A stretch of 20,822 bases of DNA from Methanobacteriota archaeon (lineage in GTDB: Archaea; Halobacteriota; Methanosarcinia; Methanosarcinales; Methanoperedenaceae): positions 1 through 20,822 of the forward strand of contig JAHIFK010000009.1 in the NCBI GenBank assembly GCA_018900975.1. The letters are read 5' to 3'. A program made the position numbers and the translations under genes. Shown here in pieces: positions 6,537 to 14,227 of this stretch (position 1 is its first letter; every line of letters begins with the position of its first letter). Under the pieces are notes generated by a model. The model saw only the letters and a list, made by a program, of their open reading frames with translations. It was not told the origin of the DNA and did not search any database.

Positions 6537-9455
6537 TTAATTCAATGTTCCTGTGAAATACTGATTACCTGTTATTTTGTATCCATATACTCCTATAGTC
6601 CATTTCCCCGCTACTGGGTTTGATATGTTGACAAATTCATTAACGGTATTTGATTGGGTTGAACTTGCCACACTCTTTCCTGAGGGGTCAAATACGAACA
6701 AGTCCAGATCACTGTCGATATTATCCCAATTAATATTGACATTCAGATGGTCGGCATTAATATTTGTGGTATAATATCTCCATGCCTTATTCTGGATCTC
6801 ACCAGTAAAATCACCTGGGTATGCGATATTCTTACCCACATTCACTGAAATGGGGACTTTTATGAGCAATCCGTCTGCAGATACAGTCAATTCGCCCGTA
6901 TAATAACCGTTCGCATCCTCCGGTGGTGTCATGGTGGAGGAAAAATGCATGCTGGAAGATCCCGGAATTAATAATGAATCCGGTTCGTTCGTTATCCATT
7001 CTGTATTCTTTGAAACTATAGCATAATCTCCACGATAATGCTCTGTAGTATCGACCTCAGCATAACCCATTGTAACATCAGCTCTCCATGTCCCTGGTAT
7101 TGGATCCTTTATCTTAACACTGTTAGATTGAGGCGCCCAGTATCCAGCATCTATTCCATTGACCCACATACCGTTTGGATCATAGATATACGCATAGATA
7201 TAACCCAGATTATCCAGTGCATTCAAAGTGAATGTGTACTGGGAAGAACCATCCGGGATTTCAAATGTATGAGACATCATGCTTCCAGAATTATTTATAT
7301 AGCTGACCTCTCCATTGAAGCTTCCACTGGCTAATGTATTGGGAATGTTCATGTATGCATCCACAAGGATAGATTTACCATAATTTCCAGTATTCGTAAC
7401 AGTAAAGTCCTGGACTATACTGCTGCCTATGGATATTGTCGTATTTGGACTCCACAACAAGGGCTGCAATTTAAGTGTATTCAGATATGTTGTCAGTGTT
7501 ACAGGTACCTCCTGCACCGATGGATCATAAGCCCATGAATCAAGAAGGATCATCCATCTTCCGGGTTTGGGATCGGTTGCTGAAACTGTTGTAGATGTTT
7601 TATCCGGATAAACATAGTTATAGTCAACGAATTCACCATAGGGATCGATCAGATATACAGAAGTGTACGCAGGCAGGTTCGCTGAATTCAATATGGACGA
7701 AATGCCAGGAATGCCCTGTTCCACATTGAAATAATAATATTTCGTTCCCCTTCCACCATACTCTGATGATCTTATTTTAATATTTTCGTTGAGTTCTGAC
7801 TTACCGCCAACGAAATTCATTGGTATATCTACTAATATCGGAACTTTTGCTATCAGGGTATTTCCGTTGTATATCGCAATATTTCCTGAATGCATCCCTG
7901 TTGATAAATCCGCAGGAATCCCAACTGTAGCTGTTATCTTTTTTGTTTTTCCAGGATTTATTGTGACTTTGTCATTCGAGAATTTTACAGACAGGTCTCC
8001 GGTAGATTTTAGCGATAGTGTTATTTTATTTTTTCCATTGTTGGTAATTACAAATGTTTCCTTGTTGTTTGTGCCTGGTTTGTTTATATAGCTCAGGCTT
8101 ACAGGGCTTATGGTAACAATATTATCCACAGCCGCTACTGAATCGATCCTTCCTGCACCCTGGGTAATAGGATCAGATCCAAGGTCAACACCAGTATTCA
8201 TCAGCCTTTGCTTTATCTGCTCATTGGTCAAACCCGGATTGGCCTGTAACATCAGGGCTGCAACTCCTGAAACATGCGGGGTTGCCATGGATGTTCCAGA
8301 TATGGCCAGATAATATTTATCTACGATATAATCCGGAAGATATTGTTCCAGCAATGATCCCGCTGATTTTGTTGAAACGATCCCTAATCCCGCTGGATTT
8401 GTATCTATATATGCCGCACCGCCAGGAGCTACTACTTCGGGCTTGATCCTGTGATCCCATGTCGGTCCCTGGGAGCTGTAATCCGCGATCTTATCTGTTT
8501 TTGTGCTTGCACCTACTGCAATTACTTTCTCAGCGGTTGCAGGTGAACCAACGAGGAAAGGCGCACCACTATTTCCAGCCGCGACTATTACAACAACACC
8601 CGCATCTACGGCTGCATTAGCTGTCATAGCCAAAGGATCAGTGCCATCGGGCGGCCATATTCCTGCCCCAAGGCTCATGGAAATTATATCAGCGCCATTA
8701 TCGACTGCATACTCGATCCCTGACATAACTGTTGATGCTGTACCATATCCATAATTACTCAGGACTTTTACGTTCATTAATGATGCCCCAGGGGCTACTC
8801 CTTTATATTTGCCATTGGATGATGCTCCGCTCCCCGCGATTATTCCTGCCACATGAGTGCCATGACCATATCCATCTTCTGTTGATTCGCCATTTATGAA
8901 AGATATCTCACCAACGACCTTACCTTTGAGATCAGGATGATTTGAATCTATACCAGTATCGATCACCGCTACTTTTACTCCGGTCCCATCATATCTTGAC
9001 CATAAGGAATTCGCTTTAATGATCGGGACACTATCAAATAGGGCAACTGTTACTCTGAAATCCTCATAAATCTTGTCAACTTCATCAAGATCTGCAATAT
9101 CCTGGATGTCTTTAGCCTTTACTTTTGTAGAAAAAGCGTTCGCCATTTTATGATATTTTACTTTCTTATCCAGGGCTTTTGGATTTGAACCCTGGGTTAG
9201 AAAGTCTTTAACTTTGTCTTTATTTTTATCTTTCTTGATTGTAACAATTATATCTTTTTCTTCTTCTTTGTTCTTTTGCATTGATTCCAGGAGTTTTGAT
9301 TGGATTTTTGAGTCCTGGAATTCAATATTTTGATCTACAAGAGTCTTGTAGCCTTTTAATTTTCCAGCTTCAAGTTTAGCCCCAACTGCCGGGGTAAAAA
9401 TACTTGAAACTATAGCTATACCAATAAGCAAAGCTACTATTGATTTTAGTTTCAT
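6537..9455 (-). CDS. Secreted subtilisin-like serine protease (S8) with several beta-sandwich/PPC-type C-terminal domains
   Basis: A 972-residue exported protease. Signal peptide: residues 1-26, with AVGA as a likely cleavage site. Propeptide, inhibitor-I9-like: about 66-133 (DIIVTIKKDK ... EVDKIYEDF). Catalytic domain: about 140-445, with Asp166 in VAVIDTGID, His198 in GYGHGTHVAG, oxyanion Asn295 in VAAGNSG, and Ser389 in SGTSMATPHVSG, so it should be active. Then a beta-sandwich region (about 445-545) and three PPC-like segments ending 'DP.G ... PG.W' (about 570-650, 725-800, 885-972), the last being the clearest. No C-terminal membrane anchor is seen, so release or S-layer binding is likely. 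Start ATG 9455 follows a strong AGAGGTGG ribosome-binding site and a TATA box. It probably degrades extracellular or cell-surface protein; it stands alone with its own terminator. Confidence 0.93.
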   Translation of the reverse strand: MKLKSIVALLIGIAIVSSIFTPAVGAKLEAGKLKGYKTLVDQNIEFQDSKIQSKLLESMQKNKEEEKDIIVTIKKDKNKDKVKDFLTQGSNPKALDKKVKYHKMANAFSTKVKAKDIQDIADLDEVDKIYEDFRVTVALFDSVPIIKANSLWSRYDGTGVKVAVIDTGIDSNHPDLKGKVVGEISFINGESTEDGYGHGTHVAGIIAGSGASSNGKYKGVAPGASLMNVKVLSNYGYGTASTVMSGIEYAVDNGADIISMSLGAGIWPPDGTDPLAMTANAAVDAGVVVIVAAGNSGAPFLVGSPATAEKVIAVGASTKTDKIADYSSQGPTWDHRIKPEVVAPGGAAYIDTNPAGLGIVSTKSAGSLLEQYLPDYIVDKYYLAISGTSMATPHVSGVAALMLQANPGLTNEQIKQRLMNTGVDLGSDPITQGAGRIDSVAAVDNIVTISPVSLSYINKPGTNNKETFVITNNGKNKITLSLKSTGDLSVKFSNDKVTINPGKTKKITATVGIPADLSTGMHSGNIAIYNGNTLIAKVPILVDIPMNFVGGKSELNENIKIRSSEYGGRGTKYYYFNVEQGIPGISSILNSANLPAYTSVYLIDPYGEFVDYNYVYPDKTSTTVSATDPKPGRWMILLDSWAYDPSVQEVPVTLTTYLNTLKLQPLLWSPNTTISIGSSIVQDFTVTNTGNYGKSILVDAYMNIPNTLASGSFNGEVSYINNSGSMMSHTFEIPDGSSQYTFTLNALDNLGYIYAYIYDPNGMWVNGIDAGYWAPQSNSVKIKDPIPGTWRADVTMGYAEVDTTEHYRGDYAIVSKNTEWITNEPDSLLIPGSSSMHFSSTMTPPEDANGYYTGELTVSADGLLIKVPISVNVGKNIAYPGDFTGEIQNKAWRYYTTNINADHLNVNINWDNIDSDLDLFVFDPSGKSVASSTQSNTVNEFVNISNPVAGKWTIGVYGYKITGNQYFTGTLN

Positions 9456-9462
9456 ATTTAGT

Positions 9463-9517
9463 CCACCTCTAAAATAAACAAGCTTATTTTTGTCCCAGTT
9501 AGACGTTTTTTTATATA
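9463..9517 (-). promoter_or_regulatory. TATA box and ribosome-binding site of the protease gene
   Basis: On the minus strand, TATATAA (complement of 9511-9517) with an A-rich run downstream, then AGAGGTGG (complement of 9463-9470) seven bases before the ATG at 9455. Transcription should start near 9487, giving a leader of about 30 bases. This is the strongest Shine-Dalgarno match in the window, in contrast to several leaderless-looking genes. Confidence 0.65.
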
Positions 9518-9930
9518 GTTTGTCTATTTATCGTCTTGTTTTAGTTTTATTGATTAAGTAGTTTTCGGTCATAAAATGCTCATGTAAATAGAACGTCAAT
9601 GAATGTTGTTAATTCTTAAGAATTTGACCTGTTTATCGTTTTTAAATCTACAGTACCTCCGAAGAAAAATGACCCCATCGAAAAAATCCCCTATTTGGTG
9701 ATTGTTTAGTTTCATTCCCGTCGGGATGCCCCAGATTTCCAATCCGACGGTCGTTGACGCATGCCTCAGTGACCTATAATTTAACAAAATAGGTTATACC
9801 ATTATCTATTATATACTAAGATGTAGTTATAACGCAAAACTAAAAAGCCTTTGTAAAAAAATGTAGAATAAAGTTTAGGGAATATACATGTTAAGGCTTA
9901 TTACGTTTTATTCAGATTGCAGAGAACATT
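9518..9930. other. Gene-free region between divergent protease and gatC promoters, with a GC-rich structured island
   Basis: No credible gene is visible; a 63-codon minus-strand frame lacks any support. It contains a 14-bp perfect palindrome AATTCTTAAGAATT (9611-9624), a GC-rich island at about 9665-9770 with a strong hairpin, and a loose ACCTAT/ATAGGT dyad (9772-9794). A TATA-like AATATACA near 9880-9888 probably drives gatC. Confidence 0.5.
9718..9750. repeat. GC-rich inverted repeat (possible hairpin or small RNA)
   Basis: CCGTCGGGAT (9718-9727) pairs with ATCCGACGG (9742-9750) with one bulged G and a loop of about 14 bases. Inside it a second option, TCCCG-T-CGGGA (9716-9726), also pairs. 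On the minus strand the left arm reads GCATCCCGACGGGAATGAAAC, which resembles the 3' end of some CRISPR repeats (ending ATGAAAC), but only one copy is present. Confidence 0.4.
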
Positions 9931-10221
9931 ATGATAACCAGGAAAGACCTTACGCACATTGGATGGCTTTCTCGTCTTGAGCTGAGCGAAAAGGATATAG
10001 AGAAATACACGCCCAAACTCAACTCTGTACTTGATTATTTCACCGAACTCGATGATGTGGATACAGAAGGCGTTCCGCCAACGTATCATGTGCTTCCACT
10101 TAGCAACGTTTTCAGGGAGGACGAGGTCAGCGCACAGGGAGGTTCCCTTACGCAGGAAGAGGCGCTTTCCAATGCCCCGAAGACGCAGGACGGGTTCTTC
10201 AAGGCGCCGAGGATGATGTGA
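9931..10221 (+). CDS. gatC: Asp/Glu-tRNA amidotransferase subunit C
   Basis: A 96-residue GatC. The start MITRKDLTHIGWLSRLELSE and the segment YTPKLNSVLDYFTELDDVDTEGVPPTYH are characteristic: GatC wraps around GatA and stabilises it, and the 'DTEGVPPT' loop is a family hallmark. GatCAB converts misacylated Asp-tRNA(Asn), and in some organisms Glu-tRNA(Gln), to Asn-tRNA or Gln-tRNA using glutamine-derived ammonia. It is first in a gatC-gatA-gatB operon; its stop and the gatA ATG are one base apart. No strong ribosome-binding site precedes the ATG; a TATA-like AATATACA is about 45 bases upstream. Confidence 0.96.
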   Translation: MITRKDLTHIGWLSRLELSEKDIEKYTPKLNSVLDYFTELDDVDTEGVPPTYHVLPLSNVFREDEVSAQGGSLTQEEALSNAPKTQDGFFKAPRMM

Positions 10222-10222
10222 A

Positions 10223-11644
10223 ATGTGGGCGAGCATCAATGAACTGAAAGAAAAGATACACGCGGGTTCTTCTGAAGAGGTAGTTGCTGAATATCTGGAG
10301 AGAATTGGCAGAAGTAAGTTAAATGCCTTTATTTCTACTTCAGGAGAAAGCGCGATTTCCCGTGCGAAAGAAATTGATGCAAATGATATTGAAGGCCCGC
10401 TTGCAGGCATACCTGTCGCCATCAAGGACAATATTTCTACCAGATGCATACAGACCACCTGCGCCTCAAATATACTGAAAGGCTACGTCCCGCCGTATGA
10501 TGCCCATGTAATCGAAAGGCTAAAAAAAGCAGGCGCAGTCATCATTGGAAAGACGAACATGGACGAGTTCGCAATGGGAACTTCGACTGAGACGAGTTTT
10601 TACGGCGCTACGAAAAATCCCTGGGACATGGAAAGGGTACCTGGAGGTTCATCGGGCGGAAGTGCGGCAGCAGTTGCTGGTGGCGAAGCCCCGATCGCGC
10701 TGGGTTCTGATACAGGCGGCTCTGTCCGCTGTCCTGCATCGTTCTGCGGCGTTGTCGGGCTAAAACCCACTTATGGCGTCATATCCAGATACGGGCTTAT
10801 CGCATATGCCAACTCGCTTGAACAGATAGGACCTTTCGCAACAAGCGTTCGCGATGTGACGACCCTTTTTGATGTTGTGGCTGGTTACGACCCGCGCGAT
10901 TCAACATCTGTTGATAAGGAAGTTAATTATTCCTCCTCCCTTGAAAATAATGTGAAAGGATTACGAATTGGAGTGCCTGAAGAATATTTCGGGGAAGGGA
11001 CAGATGAAAAAGTGGAAAAAGCTGTCAGGGATTCCATAAATACTCTGGAAGAACTGGGCGCGAAAACCACGACAGTTAAGATGCCGCACACTAAATATGC
11101 GCTTGCAGCTTATTACATAATCGCAATGAGTGAAGCCTCTTCAAACCTTGCCCGTTTTGATGGGATGAGGTACGGGCTGCGCACCGAGGACTCGGACTGG
11201 CATACCACGTTCTCGCAGGTGAGAGCCTCAGGGTTTGGCGATGAGGTAAAACGGAGAATTCTTTTGGGCACATACGCACTCTCTGCAGGGTATCATGACA
11301 AATACTACCTTAAAGCCCTGAAAGTCAGAACACTTATTAAACAGGACTTTGAGCGGGCATTCAAAGACGTTGATGTTCTAATTACGCCGACCATGCCGTA
11401 TCCTGCGTTCAAGCTGGGGGAAAAGATAGATGATCCGATTTCGTTGTATCTTGCAGATGTGGATACTGTCCCCATAAACCTTGCAGGCGTTCCGTCCATC
11501 TCCGTGCCATGCGGTTTCTCTGGCGGGCTGCCCATCGGATTGCAGATAATAGGGAAGCATTTTGATGAAGCAACGATCCTGCGCGCTGCTTATACGTTTG
11601 AAGAGAATACTGATTTCCATACAAAGCGGCCGGAGGGGATGTAA
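10223..11644 (+). CDS. gatA: Asp/Glu-tRNA amidotransferase subunit A (glutaminase)
   Basis: A 473-residue amidase-signature protein. GatA hydrolyses glutamine and channels ammonia to GatB. The Ser-cisSer-Lys triad is visible: Lys68 in VAIKDNIST, cis-Ser143 in PGGSSGGSAAA, nucleophile Ser167 in GSDTGGSVRCPASFCG. All key residues are intact and the length is typical (about 470-485). It begins one base after the gatC stop, the ribosome-binding sequence GAGGATGATG lying inside the end of gatC, and its TAA overlaps the gatB ATG as TAATG. Translational coupling would keep the three subunits in 1:1:1 ratio. Confidence 0.97.
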   Translation: MWASINELKEKIHAGSSEEVVAEYLERIGRSKLNAFISTSGESAISRAKEIDANDIEGPLAGIPVAIKDNISTRCIQTTCASNILKGYVPPYDAHVIERLKKAGAVIIGKTNMDEFAMGTSTETSFYGATKNPWDMERVPGGSSGGSAAAVAGGEAPIALGSDTGGSVRCPASFCGVVGLKPTYGVISRYGLIAYANSLEQIGPFATSVRDVTTLFDVVAGYDPRDSTSVDKEVNYSSSLENNVKGLRIGVPEEYFGEGTDEKVEKAVRDSINTLEELGAKTTTVKMPHTKYALAAYYIIAMSEASSNLARFDGMRYGLRTEDSDWHTTFSQVRASGFGDEVKRRILLGTYALSAGYHDKYYLKALKVRTLIKQDFERAFKDVDVLITPTMPYPAFKLGEKIDDPISLYLADVDTVPINLAGVPSISVPCGFSGGLPIGLQIIGKHFDEATILRAAYTFEENTDFHTKRPEGM

Positions 11645-13179
11645 TGTACGACAACCCTGACGGCGTGATGATAGGGCTTGAAGTCCATGTGCAGTTGAAC
11701 AAGCTGAAGACAAAGGTGTTCTGCGGCTGCGTTACGGATTATCATAACGACCCGCCAAACTCCCATGTGTGTCCCGTATGCCTTGGACTGCCTGGCTCGA
11801 TGCCGGTAATCAATAAAAAAGCAGTGGAAGCGGCGATAAAGATAGGACTTGCGCTTAACTGTAAAGTAGAAGAGCACACACAGTTCTACCGAAAGAACTA
11901 CTATTATCCTGACCTCCCTAAGGGCTTCCAGATAACGCAGTACGACTTCCCGATATCAAGCGGCGGCTACGTTATGATAGAAGGCGAGGACGGGGAGCTC
12001 AGGGTGGGGATAACGCGGGCTCACATGGAAGAAGACCCGGGCAGGCTTGTGCACGAAGGCACCATAGATAAATCAAAATACACGCTTATCGACTATAACC
12101 GTTCTGGCATGGCGCTTATCGAGATAGTGAGCGATCCTGATATGAGAAGCCCCAAGGAAGCGCGGCGGTATCTGGACAAGCTGCGAAACATTGTTGGGTA
12201 CCTTGATGTGTTTGACGGGAACCTTGAGGGCGCGATGCGCGTCGATGCCAACATTTCCATTATGGGAGGACAGCGCGCCGAGATAAAGAATATTTCATCA
12301 TTTAAAGGGGCTGAGCGCGCGCTGCTCTTTGAGATCGTGCGGCAGAAGAACGTGCTGCGGCGCGGCGGCGTTGTAGTGCAGGAAACGCGGCATTTTGACG
12401 AGGCGCGTGAGATCACGCTTTCCATGAGGACAAAGGAAGAGGCGCATGATTATCGCTATTTTCCTGAGCCAGACCTTGTGCCTCTGAAGATATCTGGATG
12501 GGCGCCTGCTATTAAGGAGACGCTGCCTGAACTGCCTGATGCGAGGAGGATGCGGTTCGTGGAGCAGTACGGGATAAAGGATGACCATGCAAAGGCGCTG
12601 ACATCAGAGCTAAAGCTTGCGATATTCTACGAGGATGTTGCTAAGAAGGCTGACCCGAAGACTGCGGCTGTCTGGGTATGCGATGTGCTGAAGGGTGAAT
12701 TGAACTACCGCGACCTGACTGTCGAAGCTTTCAAAAAAGAGCATATGCTTTCTGTGCTTGAGCTTCTTGCTGGCAGGAAGATAACAGAGGATGGCGCCGT
12801 GGATATTATCAGGACGCTGCTTGATAAAGGAGGCTCGCCTGAAGAGATCATTAAGGAGAAGGGGCTTGTCATAGTAGCGGGCGACATCGTTGAAACTGCG
12901 GCGCTTGAGGCGATAGTAGAAAATCCGCAGGCTGCAGCTGATTATCAAGCAGGCAAGGTAAAGGCACTCAACTCACTTGTCGGCGTGGTGATGAAAAAGA
13001 CGAAGGGCGGCGCGGATGCAAGGAAGGTGAGAGAAGTCTTGATAGCTATTTTAAGTGATGGATTCTACCCACCCATAGAAAGAGAAAAAATAGAAAAGAC
13101 AATAATCAAAATAGGCGATGTAATGGTAGAAGTATCTAAACCAATAGCAAATTTGCTGAAGAAGATGGGATACGTTTAG
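11644..13179 (+). CDS. gatB: Asp/Glu-tRNA amidotransferase subunit B
   Basis: A 511-residue GatB. It binds the misacylated tRNA, activates the side-chain carboxylate with ATP and transfers ammonia from GatA. The N-terminus IGLEVHVQLNKLKTKVFCGC is diagnostic. Cysteines 27, 29, 43 and 46 (CGC ... CPVC) form the zinc-binding site. The HMEEDPGRLVHEG and DYNRSGMALIEIVSDPD segments are family landmarks of the kinase-like cradle, and the last 150 residues form the helical tail and YqeY-like tRNA-binding domain. A strong GGAGGGG ribosome-binding site precedes the ATG, which overlaps the gatA stop. The gene ends with TAG. With a separate GatDE usual in archaea for Gln-tRNA, GatCAB here most likely serves Asn-tRNA (known biology, not seen here). 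Confidence 0.97.
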   Translation: MYDNPDGVMIGLEVHVQLNKLKTKVFCGCVTDYHNDPPNSHVCPVCLGLPGSMPVINKKAVEAAIKIGLALNCKVEEHTQFYRKNYYYPDLPKGFQITQYDFPISSGGYVMIEGEDGELRVGITRAHMEEDPGRLVHEGTIDKSKYTLIDYNRSGMALIEIVSDPDMRSPKEARRYLDKLRNIVGYLDVFDGNLEGAMRVDANISIMGGQRAEIKNISSFKGAERALLFEIVRQKNVLRRGGVVVQETRHFDEAREITLSMRTKEEAHDYRYFPEPDLVPLKISGWAPAIKETLPELPDARRMRFVEQYGIKDDHAKALTSELKLAIFYEDVAKKADPKTAAVWVCDVLKGELNYRDLTVEAFKKEHMLSVLELLAGRKITEDGAVDIIRTLLDKGGSPEEIIKEKGLVIVAGDIVETAALEAIVENPQAAADYQAGKVKALNSLVGVVMKKTKGGADARKVREVLIAILSDGFYPPIEREKIEKTIIKIGDVMVEVSKPIANLLKKMGYV

Positions 13180-13366
13180 ATAGCTTTTTATCCACATCAG
13201 ATATTATTATAAAATATATATTATTTTTGGGAGAATCCCCCCCCCCTTCTAACTAACAAAAATAGCAGCGATAGCCACATAATGATACTCGATTGAAAGC
13301 CCCACCTATGCAAACCCACACTGGCACAGCCGAACGCTCATTGATAGTGCCGCCACTCGCACATCA
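13180..13366. other. Intergenic region with a C10 homopolymer and a GC-rich stretch
   Basis: After the gatB stop come T-rich and AT-rich sequence (possible terminator CTTTTTATCC at 13183-13192) and a run of ten C at 13237-13246 that forms a small GGG/CCC hairpin with its left flank. From about 13290 to 13380 the base composition turns GC-rich (GGCAC/GTGCC dyad about 13323-13351), with no protein-like frame on either strand. It lies just past the end of the orphan antitoxin gene, where a toxin would normally be. Confidence 0.4.
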
Positions 13367-13612
13367 TCAAACCCCGCCCTTCTTAGAAAATAAAACCATG
13401 AGCTGATATATGTCCTTTTTCGATTTTATTTCCTTTACTTTACCCTCTTTGATGTTTCTTTCACTTTCCTTGATTTGTTCAATTAATTCTTTGTCCGAAA
13501 GGATTTCAATAGTTTCAATCAGGCTGTCCACATCAGCGATAATTTTCTCAAAATCCTCTTTAGGGATTATCACTTTATTGTCAACCTCTTCAACTCTTAT
13601 TAAATCCAGCAT
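13367..13612 (-). CDS. Orphan antitoxin-like protein (RelB/Phd type)
   Basis: An 81-residue acidic/basic helical protein. The N-terminal DNKVIIPKEDFEKIIADVDSL resembles the Phd/YefM 'I...E.E.L...LE.L' dimer region, and LSDKELIEQIKESERNIKEG with a following basic KVKEIKSKK is the RelB-type 'ELM..I..S...I..GK' signature. Antitoxins of this kind bind a RelE/ParE/VapC-type toxin and repress their own operon. No toxin gene follows: the sequence downstream on this strand has no protein-like frame. The last residues (SKKGGV) read into GC-rich sequence unlike the gene, suggesting the original 3' end was lost. A TATA box and a perfect dyad lie just upstream of the ATG. Confidence 0.55.
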   Translation of the reverse strand: MLDLIRVEEVDNKVIIPKEDFEKIIADVDSLIETIEILSDKELIEQIKESERNIKEGKVKEIKSKKDIYQLMVLFSKKGGV

Positions 13613-13640
13613 ACTTATCTTATGTTATTTGGTGTTCATC

Positions 13641-13682
13641 TTTTATAAAGTATATCACTTATTTGTTATCAAATCAGATAAC
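13641..13682 (-). promoter_or_regulatory. TATA box and upstream dyad of the antitoxin-like gene
   Basis: On the minus strand CTTTATAAAA (complement of 13641-13650) is 29-38 bases before the ATG at 13612, so the message is near-leaderless. Sixteen bases further upstream is a perfect 6-bp dyad GTTATC-AAATCA-GATAAC (13665-13682). For an antitoxin-like protein this is a plausible autoregulatory site. Confidence 0.5.
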
Positions 13683-14227
13683 GAAAACTATTAATCAGGA
13701 TAAACTAATATAGTATTTGCCTGTTACTTCAATAAAAGTAATAGGTGCACTCTGGAATGAGCAAAAAAGAGATAGAAAGAAGAACCATGGAATAAAAATC
13801 AGGCTTCCATGAGGGAAATACCTCATAACCGATAAAGGTTAAGGAAGTTGGTTCGTCTGGATTTCTCTGCTCAAAGAGATATAAGAGATTGAAAGATAAA
13901 CCAAGAATACCCGTACTTTAGGGGCGTAAATGCCAGATGATCTAATAAGGTCTGAAAGAAAGATGGGTAGGGAATGGGGAAGATCTCTTATATCTGGAGT
14001 GCGATGTTTTGAAATATTGATCCCTGATTCAATTTTTTGTTCGATAATGTAAGTCATGAATTTTATTTTCTTGAATGAATCCTTGTGTATGATATGATCT
14101 GTACGGGGATGATATATCGAAAATATAAGGGGAATAATATTCCTATTTGGTCAAGATCATAAAAATACTCATAATTGTTGATACTAATTGAACTCTTTTA
14201 TTTCTGGCAAAGCTTTCCTGACAACCA
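13683..14227. other. Gene-free region rich in RNA-like secondary structure
   Basis: No credible gene is visible. Perfect or near-perfect stems are packed together: a 10-bp hairpin with one G-U pair, CCTGTTACTT / AAGTAATAGG (13720-13745); a three-way-junction-like set CTTCC/GGAAG (13804-13808, 13843-13847) enclosing ATGAGG/CCTCAT (13809-13826) and AACC/GGTT (13827-13840); then a long-range 13-bp pair (see separate entry). A 13-base palindrome GGAATAATATTCC is at 14131-14143. The function is unknown; candidates are a small RNA, or the decayed end of a mobile element. Confidence 0.45.
13877..13995. repeat. 13-bp perfect inverted repeat enclosing 93 bases
   Basis: AGATATAAGAGAT (13877-13889) is the exact reverse complement of ATCTCTTATATCT (13983-13995). 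Inside lie GGCG-TAAA-TGCC (13923-13934) and CAGA/TCTG stems. The inner segment AATACCCGTACTTTAGGGGC (13906-13925) weakly recalls the conserved right end of IS200/IS605-type elements, so a decayed element or structured RNA are both possible. Confidence 0.45.

Noticed and set aside
9698..9735. Possible CRISPR array between the protease gene and gatC
   Set aside because: Only one repeat-like segment is present; no second copy or spacer spacing is seen within the window.
10223..13179. gatA/gatB active-site anomalies
   Set aside because: All catalytic and zinc-binding residues checked (Lys68, Ser143, Ser167; Cys27, 29, 43, 46) are intact, so this is an ordinary housekeeping operon.
13804..13847. 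Three-way junction as a purine or hammerhead-type riboswitch/ribozyme
   Set aside because: The junction lacks the conserved purine-riboswitch loops and the hammerhead CTGATGA/GAAA core, so no known class is assigned.
13839..14057. A 72-codon minus-strand frame upstream of the antitoxin
   Set aside because: It lies over the stem-rich stretch, lacks a ribosome-binding site and shows no protein-like pattern.
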